A DNA stretch of 64,000 nt from CAAGNP01 sp045603545 (GTDB taxonomy: Bacteria > Bacteroidota > Bacteroidia > Bacteroidales > UBA932), in the NCBI GenBank assembly GCA_045603545.1, contig JAZUMG010000040.1, positions 1 through 64,000 of the forward strand, given 5' to 3'. Positions 32,591 through 40,920 of this stretch are shown piece by piece (position 1 is the first letter of the stretch; every line of letters begins with the position of its first letter). The notes beneath the pieces were generated by a model. It saw only the letters and a list, made by a program, of their open reading frames with translations, had not been told where the DNA came from and searched no databases. Both the position numbers and the translations under genes were made by a program.

Positions 32591-34693
32591 TTAATCGGTA
32601 ATCAGCTGGTAGTCGATGATCTTCTGTTCGAGGGAGGCGCGGACTACGCGGACCTTTACTTTGTCACCGAGTGTGTACCGTTTGCCTGTCCCTTTGCCGA
32701 TGAGCTGGTAGTTCTCCTCGTCGAAAATGAAGTAGTCGGTGTGGATCTCCCTTAGGGAAACCATCCCTTCGATTTTAGTGGGTTCGATCTCTACATACAT
32801 ACCCCATTCGGTCAGGCCGGAGATCGATCCGTCAAATATTTGTCCCACTTTGTCCTGCATAAATTCGACAAGTTTGTATTTGATACTTGCCCTCTCCGCA
32901 TCGGTGGCTATCTGTTCTCTCTCGGAAGAGTGTTTGCACATACCCTCGTATTCATCCTTGTTTTGTGATGGCTCCTGGTCAAGGTACATGGCCAGAAGGC
33001 GGTGTACCATCATATCCGGGTAGCGTCTGATGGGGGATGTAAAGTGTGTATAGTAGTCAAATGCCAGTCCGTAGTGGCCGTAGTTGTCTGTGGTATAGCG
33101 GGCACGGGCCATTGAGCGGAGGGCCATCAGTTCGATGGCATTCTCCTCTGGAGACCCTTTTACTTTGCCAAGTAGGGCATTGAGGGCTCCCGCAATGTTC
33201 TTACCCTCTTTTGACAGCCCTTTAGGGGTGGCAGCCTTTTTCTCCGGGGCAGCTTTCTCTTTCCCTTTCTTGGGTGCAGCTTTCATCTCACCTACAGGGA
33301 GATTGTACCCGAAGAGGTGGACAAATTTTCTCAAAGCCTCTATCTTCTCGGGATTCGGGTCTTCGTGAACACGGTAGACAAATGTCTTCACTTTGGCACC
33401 TCTCCCTTTGGGCTTGCCGATGAATTGGGCCACGCGTCTGTTGGCCAGAAGCATAAATTCCTCGATGAGCCAGTTGGCCTCTTTCCCTATTTTCTCGTAG
33501 ACCCCTATAGGTTTGCCGGCCTCGTCAATCTCCACTTTCATCTCAGGGCGTTCAAAGTTGATGGCTCCCGCTTTGAATCTTCTGGCACGGAGTATCTCGG
33601 CGAGTCTGTGTACTGCCAGAATCTCTGTTGCAAGTACCCCTTCGCCGGTCTCGATGGTCTGCTGGGCCTCTTCGTAGTTGAGGCGGACATTGGAGTTGAT
33701 CACTGTCCTGCCGAACCATTCATTTACCACATTGCCCTTCTCATCCATCTCAAATACTGCAGAGAAGCAGAGTTTGTCCTCCTGAGGACGGAGAGAGCAC
33801 AGGTTGTTAGAGAGCTTTTCAGGTAGCATCGGGACTGTGCGGTCCACCAGATAGACAGATGTGCCGCGCTCGAATGCTACCTTGTCTATAAGTGAGCCTG
33901 GCTTCACGTAGTGGGTTACGTCTGCGATATGGACACCTATCTCCACATTGCCCGAGGGCAATACCTGATAGGAGATGGCGTCGTCGAAGTCTTTGGCATC
34001 GGCCGGGTCAATGGTAAATGTGGTCACCTCGCGGAAGTCGCGGCGGCGTGATATCTCTGCTGCGGTAATTTCGGCGGATATTGCATTGGCGGCCTCCTCC
34101 ACATTGGGTTCGAAGCGGTATGGAAGGCCGAACTCTGCCAGAATCGAGTGCATCTCGGTGTCATTTTCCCCCGGAACTCCGAGGACATCAATTATCTCTC
34201 CGATAGGGGCCATTGCCCTGCGGGGCCAATCCTTCACTATTGCAGCGACCTTGAGCCCTGAGATCTTTTTGGGATCGCGGGGGGAATCGGGGGTGTCGGG
34301 GAACCATTGGTCCAGATCCTCAATGGGGATACGGATGTCGTAGGGCATCACCCTGCTCTCCATAATCACCCATGCCTCGCTGCGGGTCACCTGCAAAATG
34401 CCTATGTGTGGTAGCTTTGACCTCTCAAGAATGACCAGAACTTCACCTTCTATCCTTTTGGGCTTCCCGTCGGGCCCAATCCCCTTTGCCTTGGTGGTAA
34501 CCACTTTGACGGTATCTCCGTTGAGCGCTCCGCGCAATTTGGATGCCGATACGAATATATCATTGTCCTGACCTGGAATCTCGATAAATGCGTAACCCTC
34601 TCTTGTCATACTCACTGTTCCGGTAAACTCCTCTTTCTTGAAAGCGGGCTTTTTGATCTTGACTTTCTGATTTCTTAACTTTCTTCTTTTCAT
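32591..34693 (-). CDS. rnr: Ribonuclease R (700 aa)
   Basis: Processive 3'-5' exoribonuclease of the RNB family. The start at 34693 (MKRRKLRNQKVKIKKP, a basic N-terminus) is preferred; an in-frame Met at 34777 lies in the divergent promoter region. Cold-shock domains occupy about residues 25-200, the RNB catalytic core shows DPADAKDFDDAIS (metal-binding Asp cluster near 260), and an S1 domain closes the protein (GLTEWGMYVEI). A Lys/Pro/Ala-rich insertion lies within the RNB region (KAAPKKGKEKAAPEKKAATPKG, shortened here to its first residues KAAPKKGKEKAAPEK). Confidence 0.95.
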   Translation of the reverse strand: MKRRKLRNQKVKIKKPAFKKEEFTGTVSMTREGYAFIEIPGQDNDIFVSASKLRGALNGDTVKVVTTKAKGIGPDGKPKRIEGEVLVILERSKLPHIGILQVTRSEAWVIMESRVMPYDIRIPIEDLDQWFPDTPDSPRDPKKISGLKVAAIVKDWPRRAMAPIGEIIDVLGVPGENDTEMHSILAEFGLPYRFEPNVEEAANAISAEITAAEISRRRDFREVTTFTIDPADAKDFDDAISYQVLPSGNVEIGVHIADVTHYVKPGSLIDKVAFERGTSVYLVDRTVPMLPEKLSNNLCSLRPQEDKLCFSAVFEMDEKGNVVNEWFGRTVINSNVRLNYEEAQQTIETGEGVLATEILAVHRLAEILRARRFKAGAINFERPEMKVEIDEAGKPIGVYEKIGKEANWLIEEFMLLANRRVAQFIGKPKGRGAKVKTFVYRVHEDPNPEKIEALRKFVHLFGYNLPVGEMKAAPKKGKEKAAPEKKAATPKGLSKEGKNIAGALNALLGKVKGSPEENAIELMALRSMARARYTTDNYGHYGLAFDYYTHFTSPIRRYPDMMVHRLLAMYLDQEPSQNKDEYEGMCKHSSEREQIATDAERASIKYKLVEFMQDKVGQIFDGSISGLTEWGMYVEIEPTKIEGMVSLREIHTDYFIFDEENYQLIGKGTGKRYTLGDKVKVRVVRASLEQKIIDYQLITD

Positions 34694-34721
34694 AATATAG
34701 AACTCAATAAACTTTATTTTA

Positions 34722-34729
34722 TACCTTTG
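34722..34729 (+). promoter_or_regulatory. -7 box of gpmI
   Basis: TACCTTTG fits TAnnTTTG, 63 bp before the gpmI ATG. No TTTG at -33. Confidence 0.45.
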
Positions 34730-34792
34730 CACGATATTTGCGCTAGTGTGTGCGGATATAAAATTAATTGGTAACAAATATAATTAAATAAT

Positions 34793-36313
34793 ATGGAAAA
34801 TAAGAAAGTACTTTTGATGATTCTTGATGGTTGGGGAGAGGGCAAAAAGGATAAATCCAATGCCATCTATACCCAGGGTTCTCCAGCTATCGATGCACTG
34901 AGAGCAAAATACCCTGTTTCACACCTTATGGCTTGTGGTGAGGATGTCGGTCTTCCTGAGGGCCAGATGGGTAACTCCGAGGTAGGTCACCTCAACTTGG
35001 GTGCAGGTAGAGTGGTATATCAGGATCTTGTGAAGATCAATATCGCTTGCCGTGAGCACAAACTTCTCGAGAACAAAGAGATCAAAGCAGCATATGAATA
35101 TGTGAAGAGCACAGGTAAAAAGCTTCACTTCATCGGCCTCACTTCACATGGTGGTGTCCACAGTTCACTTGAGCACCTTTATGAGTTCCTCGCTGTGGCA
35201 AAACAGGAGGGTCTTGACAAAGTTTTCGTACACTGTCTGATGGACGGTCGTGACTGTGACCCCAAATCAGGTAAAGACTTTATCGCAGAGCTTCAGGGCA
35301 AATGTGATGAGAACGGTGCCAAGATCGCATCCATCATCGGCCGTTACTACACTATGGACCGTGACAAAAGATGGGAGAGGGTTAAAGAGGGTTATGACCT
35401 TATCGTAAAAGGTGTTGGTGAACCATTTACCGATGCTGTGGCTGCCATGCAGAAATCATACGATGAGGGTATCACCGATGAGTTCGTGAAACCTCATTGC
35501 GGTGTGGATGCAGCAGGCAATCCTATCGCCCTTATCGAAGAGGGTGATGCTGTTATCTTCTACAACTTCCGTAATGACCGAGCACGTGAGATCACCGCTG
35601 TCCTTACACAGCAGGATATGCCGGACTTCGGTATGAAGACCATTCCCCTTTACTACTGCTGTCTGACCCCTTATGATGACAAATTCACTGGTCTGCATAT
35701 CCTTTTTGACAAGGAGAATGTTCAGAATACCCTTGGTGAGGTGGTGGCTGCAGCGGGTCGCCGTCAGCTCCGTATCGCTGAGACCGAGAAATATGCACAC
35801 GTGACTTTCTTCTTCTCAGGTGGTCGTGAGGCTGAGTTCGAGAACGAGAAGAGAATCCTTATCAACTCTCCAAAAGTAGCTACCTATGACCTTAAACCAG
35901 AGATGTCTGCACCAGAGGTGGCAGATGCACTTGTGGCTGAATTGAAGAAGGGAGAGAACGATATGGTAATCCTTAACTTTGCAAACGGAGATATGGTGGG
36001 CCATACAGGTGTGTATGAGGCTATTTGTACAGCAGTAAAGACTATTGACGCTTGTGTGGATCAGGTAGTGACCGCAGCTCGTGAAGCTGGTTATACAGTC
36101 CTTATCACAGCCGACCACGGTAATGCAGACAATGCAGTAAACGAAGATGGTTCTCCAAATACAGCACACTCACTTAACCCCGTTCCATTTATCGTAGTGG
36201 ATGAGGATATCAAAGAGGTGAAAGATGGCCGTCTTGCTGACGTGGCACCTACAGTGCTCAAACTTATGGGTATTGAGCAGCCAGCCGATATGACCGGCGA
36301 GGCATTGGTGTAA
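34793..36313 (+). CDS. gpmI: 2,3-bisphosphoglycerate-independent phosphoglycerate mutase (506 aa)
   Basis: Interconverts 3- and 2-phosphoglycerate in glycolysis and gluconeogenesis, manganese-dependent, of the alkaline phosphatase superfamily. LMILDGWGEG holds the first metal ligand, Ser62 in GQMGNSEVGH is the phosphoserine, and NFANGDMVGHTG and TADHGNAD are the C-terminal metal sites. Full length. 38 bp separate it from the polyprenyl synthase gene, which has its own -7 box. Confidence 0.97.
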   Translation: MENKKVLLMILDGWGEGKKDKSNAIYTQGSPAIDALRAKYPVSHLMACGEDVGLPEGQMGNSEVGHLNLGAGRVVYQDLVKINIACREHKLLENKEIKAAYEYVKSTGKKLHFIGLTSHGGVHSSLEHLYEFLAVAKQEGLDKVFVHCLMDGRDCDPKSGKDFIAELQGKCDENGAKIASIIGRYYTMDRDKRWERVKEGYDLIVKGVGEPFTDAVAAMQKSYDEGITDEFVKPHCGVDAAGNPIALIEEGDAVIFYNFRNDRAREITAVLTQQDMPDFGMKTIPLYYCCLTPYDDKFTGLHILFDKENVQNTLGEVVAAAGRRQLRIAETEKYAHVTFFFSGGREAEFENEKRILINSPKVATYDLKPEMSAPEVADALVAELKKGENDMVILNFANGDMVGHTGVYEAICTAVKTIDACVDQVVTAAREAGYTVLITADHGNADNAVNEDGSPNTAHSLNPVPFIVVDEDIKEVKDGRLADVAPTVLKLMGIEQPADMTGEALV

Positions 36314-36321
36314 TAATTTTT

Positions 36322-36329
36322 TAACTTTG
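36322..36329 (+). promoter_or_regulatory. -7 box of the polyprenyl synthase gene
   Basis: TAACTTTG, 22 bp before the ATG at 36352, in the short gap after gpmI. Confidence 0.45.
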
Positions 36330-36351
36330 CAGAAACACAAACACGTTATAT

Positions 36352-37329
36352 ATGCTTAACCTGAACGAAATCGGTCAACTTGTTGAGAAGACACTTTTTA
36401 CGCTGGAACTTGAAAAGGAGCCAAAGGAACTTTACGACCCTATTGCCTATATCCTTTCTATCGGAGGCAAACGTATCAGACCCAAGATGTGTCTGGCAGC
36501 CCACTCACTCTTTTCAAGCAAGGTGGACAGGGATGTTCTCTATCCGGCTATTGCTCTGGATGTGTTCCACGCCTTTACACTCATCCACGACGACATTATG
36601 GACAAGGCCGATATGCGCAGGGGGCAGCTTACCATCCATAAGAAATGGAATGACAATATCGCCATCCTTTCGGGAGATGTGATGTCAATCCAGGCTTATG
36701 AGTATATGGCATATGCACCTAAGGATGTCCTTCCTGAAGTGATGAAAGTGTTTACACAGACCGCCATCCAGGTGTGTGAGGGTCAGCAGTTCGATATGAA
36801 TTTTGAGGATTGCCCCATCATCACTATGGATGAGTATCTGAAGATGATCGGTCTGAAGACAGCCGTCCTTATTGCCTGCTCTGCCAAGATCGGAGCACTC
36901 ATCGGTGGCGCTTCGGAAGAGGAGGCTCAGGCCCTCTACGATTTCGGTTATCAGCTGGGTATAGCGTTCCAGATTACAGATGACTACCTCGATGTATATG
37001 CAGACCCTAATGTGTTTGGCAAAAATATTGGTGGCGACATCACCAACAACAAAAAAAGCTGGCTTCTGGTCAAGACCATGAAGGAGGCAGTCGGAGAGGA
37101 CAAGGATGAGCTCAATGCCATCCTTGCCCTTTCAGAGGAGCAGGCAGAGGAGAAAATAGCCAGGATGAAAGCTCTGTACAATAAACTTGACATTGCAGCA
37201 GCTGCTGAAAAGGAGATTGACAAGTATTATTCATCCGCTCTTGCTTCGCTGGCCAAAGTGGAGATGGATGATGACAAGAGGGGGATGATGGAAGAGTTTG
37301 CACACCAGATAGTTAAAAGACAGAAATAG
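36352..37329 (+). CDS. Polyprenyl synthetase family protein (325 aa)
   Basis: Condenses isopentenyl diphosphate onto allylic diphosphates, giving quinone side chains or undecaprenyl precursors. GGKRIRPKMC binds the diphosphate, and the two Asp-rich motifs are DDIMD at 80-84 and DDYLD at about 210-214. Chain length cannot be read with confidence; in Bacteroidota this type is usually farnesyl/geranylgeranyl or longer. The U32 peptidase gene follows after 2 bp. Confidence 0.93.
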   Translation: MLNLNEIGQLVEKTLFTLELEKEPKELYDPIAYILSIGGKRIRPKMCLAAHSLFSSKVDRDVLYPAIALDVFHAFTLIHDDIMDKADMRRGQLTIHKKWNDNIAILSGDVMSIQAYEYMAYAPKDVLPEVMKVFTQTAIQVCEGQQFDMNFEDCPIITMDEYLKMIGLKTAVLIACSAKIGALIGGASEEEAQALYDFGYQLGIAFQITDDYLDVYADPNVFGKNIGGDITNNKKSWLLVKTMKEAVGEDKDELNAILALSEEQAEEKIARMKALYNKLDIAAAAEKEIDKYYSSALASLAKVEMDDDKRGMMEEFAHQIVKRQK

Positions 37330-37331
37330 AT

Positions 37332-38579
37332 ATGGGCAATAAAGGGAAGAGAATAGAGATAATGGCCCCTGCGGGCAATTTTGAATGTCTTATGGCTGCC
37401 ATCCAGGGTGGAGCCAACTCTGTGTATTTCGGGGTGGAGAATCTCAATATGAGATCCCATTCGGCCAACAACTTCTCATCAGATGACCTTCCCAAAATAG
37501 TGGAGATATGCAAGGCCCATAAAGTGAGGACATATCTGACACTCAATATTGCCGTTTTCAATGAGGACCTGGAGAAGGCGTACCGTACCCTTGACAAAGC
37601 AAAAGAGGCGGGTGTTACCGCAGTTATCGCTTCAGATATGTCGGTAATCCTTTATGCACGCTCCATCGATTTTGAGGTACACATCTCTACGCAGCTGAGC
37701 ATCTCAAATTCAGAGGCATTGCGCTTCTACGCACAGTTTGCCGATGTTATTGTATTGGCCCGTGAGCTCAATATGGAGCAGGTGAGGGAGATAAGCGACA
37801 TAATAGAGCGTGATCAGATCAAAGGGCCCAACGGAGAGCTTGTCCAGATAGAGATGTTCTGTCACGGGGCACTTTGTATGGCCATCTCTGGCAAATGTTA
37901 TCTCAGCCTTCACGAATACGGAAGCTCTGCAAACCGAGGTTCCTGCTTCCAGATCTGCCGTCGCGGTTATGAGGTGACCGATCTGGAGACAGGCGCACAG
38001 CTCCACGTGGACAACAAATACATCATGTCCCCCAAGGACCTTTGTACAGTGGAGTTTATCGACAAGATGATAAAAGCGGGAGTATCTGTCCTTAAAATCG
38101 AGGGTCGTGCCCGTGCCGCCGAGTATGTGAAGACTGTAACCTCTGCATACAGAAGGGCTGTGGACGCTGTAGGGGGTGGAACATTTACCCCTGAGTTTGC
38201 TGCCGGTCTTAAGGAGGAGCTCTCTACAGTATTCAATCGTGGATTCTGGGACGGCTACTATCAGGGAGCCCGTCTGGGTCAGTGGAGCGAAGTATATGGA
38301 AGCAAGGCTACCCGTCAGAAGACCTATATAGGTAAGGTGACCAACTACTTCTCTAATATCGGTGTCTCTGAAATACTTGTTGAGGCTGCGCCAATATCGG
38401 TAGGGGATACCCTTATGGTTATCGGTGCCACAACAGGTGTGGTCGAGTTTGTCATTCCGGAGCTCAGAGTTGATCTGAAACCTGCAGACACCTGTACCCA
38501 GGGGACATATTGCTCTATCCCTATCGCCGACCGCATCCGTCGTGGCGATAAAGTCTATAAAATTACAGTAAAGGAATAG
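37332..38579 (+). CDS. U32 family peptidase-like protein (415 aa)
   Basis: Member of the U32 (YegQ/TrhP-type) family. N-terminal IEIMAPAGNFECLMAAIQGG, the signature EMFCHGALCMAISGKC with the conserved cysteines, then GSCFQICRRGY; the C-terminal small beta domain is present. Many U32 proteins are now linked to tRNA or rRNA hydroxylation, using prephenate, rather than proteolysis; which applies here is not known. It is cotranscribed with the polyprenyl synthase and converges on the MATE gene with a 7-bp gap. Confidence 0.92.
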   Translation: MGNKGKRIEIMAPAGNFECLMAAIQGGANSVYFGVENLNMRSHSANNFSSDDLPKIVEICKAHKVRTYLTLNIAVFNEDLEKAYRTLDKAKEAGVTAVIASDMSVILYARSIDFEVHISTQLSISNSEALRFYAQFADVIVLARELNMEQVREISDIIERDQIKGPNGELVQIEMFCHGALCMAISGKCYLSLHEYGSSANRGSCFQICRRGYEVTDLETGAQLHVDNKYIMSPKDLCTVEFIDKMIKAGVSVLKIEGRARAAEYVKTVTSAYRRAVDAVGGGTFTPEFAAGLKEELSTVFNRGFWDGYYQGARLGQWSEVYGSKATRQKTYIGKVTNYFSNIGVSEILVEAAPISVGDTLMVIGATTGVVEFVIPELRVDLKPADTCTQGTYCSIPIADRIRRGDKVYKITVKE

Positions 38580-38586
38580 TTGATTA

Positions 38587-39885
38587 TCAACACTTGCCGA
38601 ATACCTCTTTTCTGGCCACGATGGTCAGATAGAGGGCTCTGGCGATAAGGTGTGCGAAGTAGGCATACCATAGAACTTGTATGCTGTCGGTCGATCCCCT
38701 GAAGATGAAGTATATCACATAAAATGCCACACAGGCCCATATCATCGAATTGCGGATTGGGATGGAGGCTGTGGCTCCGATATAGATGCCATCCCACATA
38801 AAGGCAGCACAGCTTATTATCGGCATCAGTACCAGCCAGAAGAGGAACGGTCTGGTCCCCTCTATCACGGCAGGCTCAGTGGTCATAAGACGGACCATCC
38901 ATTCACCCCCTACAGCATATGCCACAGTGGATATCACCCCAATAGCGGCACTCCACAGGAAGAGGTATTTTACCGCTTTGATCAGATTCGGTCTCTCCTT
39001 TGCCCCGATATAGCGCCCTGTCAAGGCCTCTCCTGCATAGGCAAATCCATCTATGAAATAGGAGAAGAGCATCAGAAGTTTCATCATAATCGAACTCACT
39101 GCCAGCTGCACATCTCCATACCCTGCAGCCAGTGCGGTAAATCCGGAATATATGCACATAAAGCATAGCGAACGGATGAAAAGATTTCCATTGAGCTTGA
39201 AAAATGCCTTCATATCCTCCAGGTGGAGACTCTCTTTCAGATCAAAATAGTGGAACAGTTTCCTGTAGTATATGACAAACAGCGCTATAGCCAGAAGCAA
39301 TCCGGAGTATTGGGCAATCACTGTCCCCAGGGCGATGCCGGCAAATCCCATGTCGGTGTATAGACCCAACCAGATACTTGCCACTGCATTCACTACATTT
39401 ACCACCACATCTATTGCCATAGGGCTGACCGTATTCTGCATCCCTATGAACCACCCCTTGAATACAAAGAGGGAGAGTGTTGCAGGTGCAGCCCACACAC
39501 GGATAAAGAAATATTGCTTTGAGAGGGCTGCCACCTCTGGGGAGCAGTCGATGAATTCAAATGCAATAAGTATGAAAAGGTATTGTATTGCCAATATGAA
39601 AAGGGCAGAGCCCAATGAGACAGAGAGCCCTTGCGTCATATATTTGATCGAGTCCTTGAAGCACCTGCGCCCATAGGATTGGGCAGTAAGCCCTCCGGTC
39701 CCTACGCGAAGGAATCCGAAATTCCAGTAGAGGAGGTCAAAAAGCATTGTCCCTATGGCAATGGCACCTATTGCAGCGGCACTCCCCAGACGCCCCGCCA
39801 CGGCAATATCCACCATTCCTACCAAAGGAACAGTGATGTTTGCGAAAATGCTGGGGATGGCAAGTTTGAGGATTCTTCTGTTCAC
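38587..39885 (-). CDS. MATE family efflux transporter, GTG start (432 aa)
   Basis: Twelve-helix antiporter of the DinF/MATE type. The frame extends to a Met at 39951, but that would overlap rsgA by 62 bp and add a hydrophilic, non-family N-terminus. A GTG at 39885 begins NRRILKLAIPSIFANITVPL, the normal start of this group, and lies 4 bp after the rsgA stop. The first helix continues VGMVDIAVAGRLGSAAAIG. It probably exports small organic cations or metabolites using Na+ or H+. Cotranscribed with rsgA. Confidence 0.88.
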   Translation of the reverse strand: MNRRILKLAIPSIFANITVPLVGMVDIAVAGRLGSAAAIGAIAIGTMLFDLLYWNFGFLRVGTGGLTAQSYGRRCFKDSIKYMTQGLSVSLGSALFILAIQYLFILIAFEFIDCSPEVAALSKQYFFIRVWAAPATLSLFVFKGWFIGMQNTVSPMAIDVVVNVVNAVASIWLGLYTDMGFAGIALGTVIAQYSGLLLAIALFVIYYRKLFHYFDLKESLHLEDMKAFFKLNGNLFIRSLCFMCIYSGFTALAAGYGDVQLAVSSIMMKLLMLFSYFIDGFAYAGEALTGRYIGAKERPNLIKAVKYLFLWSAAIGVISTVAYAVGGEWMVRLMTTEPAVIEGTRPFLFWLVLMPIISCAAFMWDGIYIGATASIPIRNSMIWACVAFYVIYFIFRGSTDSIQVLWYAYFAHLIARALYLTIVARKEVFGKC

Positions 39886-39889
39886 GGGG

Positions 39890-40831
39890 CTATCTGTATT
39901 TGGTCTCTTCTTCGAGCATTCCGAGGTATGAGAGATACCTCTCCCCATCAATCTCCCCGTTGTCCACAGCCTCTTTCACTGCGCAGTGTGGCTCGTGGGT
40001 GTGGGTGCAGGGTTTGAATCGGCAATCGTCCATAATCCTGAGCATCTCAGGGAAATAGGTGGAGAGTTCATGCTCTTCGAAATCCACCAGTCCAAAGCCT
40101 CTGATACCTGGGGTGTCAATAACGAATCCACCCGATGCCAATGGGTACATTTCATAGAAAGTAGTGGTGTGCTTTCCCTGTTTGTAGTGCTCTGATATCT
40201 CGGAAATTTTAGGTTCAAGTGACGGGTCCAGAGCTTTCATAAGTGAAGATTTTCCCACGCCAGATACACCAGAGAAGAGGTTTACTCCACTGTTTTGTGC
40301 ACACTCTTCTCGAAGGCGGTCCACCCCTGCACCTGTAAGTGCAGATACCTCAAACACCTCATATCCGGCCCCTTGGTAGACCCCTTTGAAGTAGTCCACA
40401 TATTCCCTGTGGCTCTCCCCATAGATATCTATCTTGTTCAGTACTATCTTTACAGGCACTTTGTACGCTTCGCAAGTGACGAGAAATCTGTCGATGAATG
40501 CCCTTTTGGTCTCTGGAAAAGCGAGTGTTGTGACCAGGTATGCACAGTCGATATTAGCTGCGATGATGTGTGACTGGCGTGAAAGGTTGGTCGATTTGCG
40601 GATGATATAATTTTTTCTCTCGAGTACTGAGGTGATAGTGGCTGTCCCGGTAAAATCGTCCTCAGCTTCATATTCCACCACATCCCCCACAGCCACAGGG
40701 TTTGTGCTGTTTGTATCCTTCAGTCTCAGTTTTCCCCTTGCCACAGCGGGAAACGGCCTCCACTGGGGAAGCTCCGAAAGCAAATAATGGCTCCCGGTAT
40801 GCTTTACTATAGTCGCTTTTCCTTTAATCAT
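39890..40831 (-). CDS. rsgA: Ribosome small-subunit-dependent GTPase A (313 aa)
   Basis: Circularly permuted GTPase acting in late 30S assembly. The N-terminal OB domain comes first; G4 (LNKID) precedes the P-loop GVSGVGKSSL and DTPGIRG (G3), showing the permutation. A zinc knuckle ends the protein (CRFKPCTHTHEPHCAV). Full length. Confidence 0.97.
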   Translation of the reverse strand: MIKGKATIVKHTGSHYLLSELPQWRPFPAVARGKLRLKDTNSTNPVAVGDVVEYEAEDDFTGTATITSVLERKNYIIRKSTNLSRQSHIIAANIDCAYLVTTLAFPETKRAFIDRFLVTCEAYKVPVKIVLNKIDIYGESHREYVDYFKGVYQGAGYEVFEVSALTGAGVDRLREECAQNSGVNLFSGVSGVGKSSLMKALDPSLEPKISEISEHYKQGKHTTTFYEMYPLASGGFVIDTPGIRGFGLVDFEEHELSTYFPEMLRIMDDCRFKPCTHTHEPHCAVKEAVDNGEIDGERYLSYLGMLEEETKYR

Positions 40832-40884
40832 AACTGAGTGCGAAGATAGTAAAAAGTATTAATGGGTAAGTGCTGAATAAGTGT

Positions 40885-40892
40885 TATCTTTG
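40885..40892 (+). promoter_or_regulatory. -7 box of the LRR lipoprotein gene
   Basis: TATCTTTG, 28 bp before the chosen ATG at 40921. This also argues against the earlier in-frame Met at 40870, which precedes the box. Confidence 0.5.
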
Positions 40893-40920
40893 TTGTTTGT
40901 GTAATCAATCTCATGCTGTT

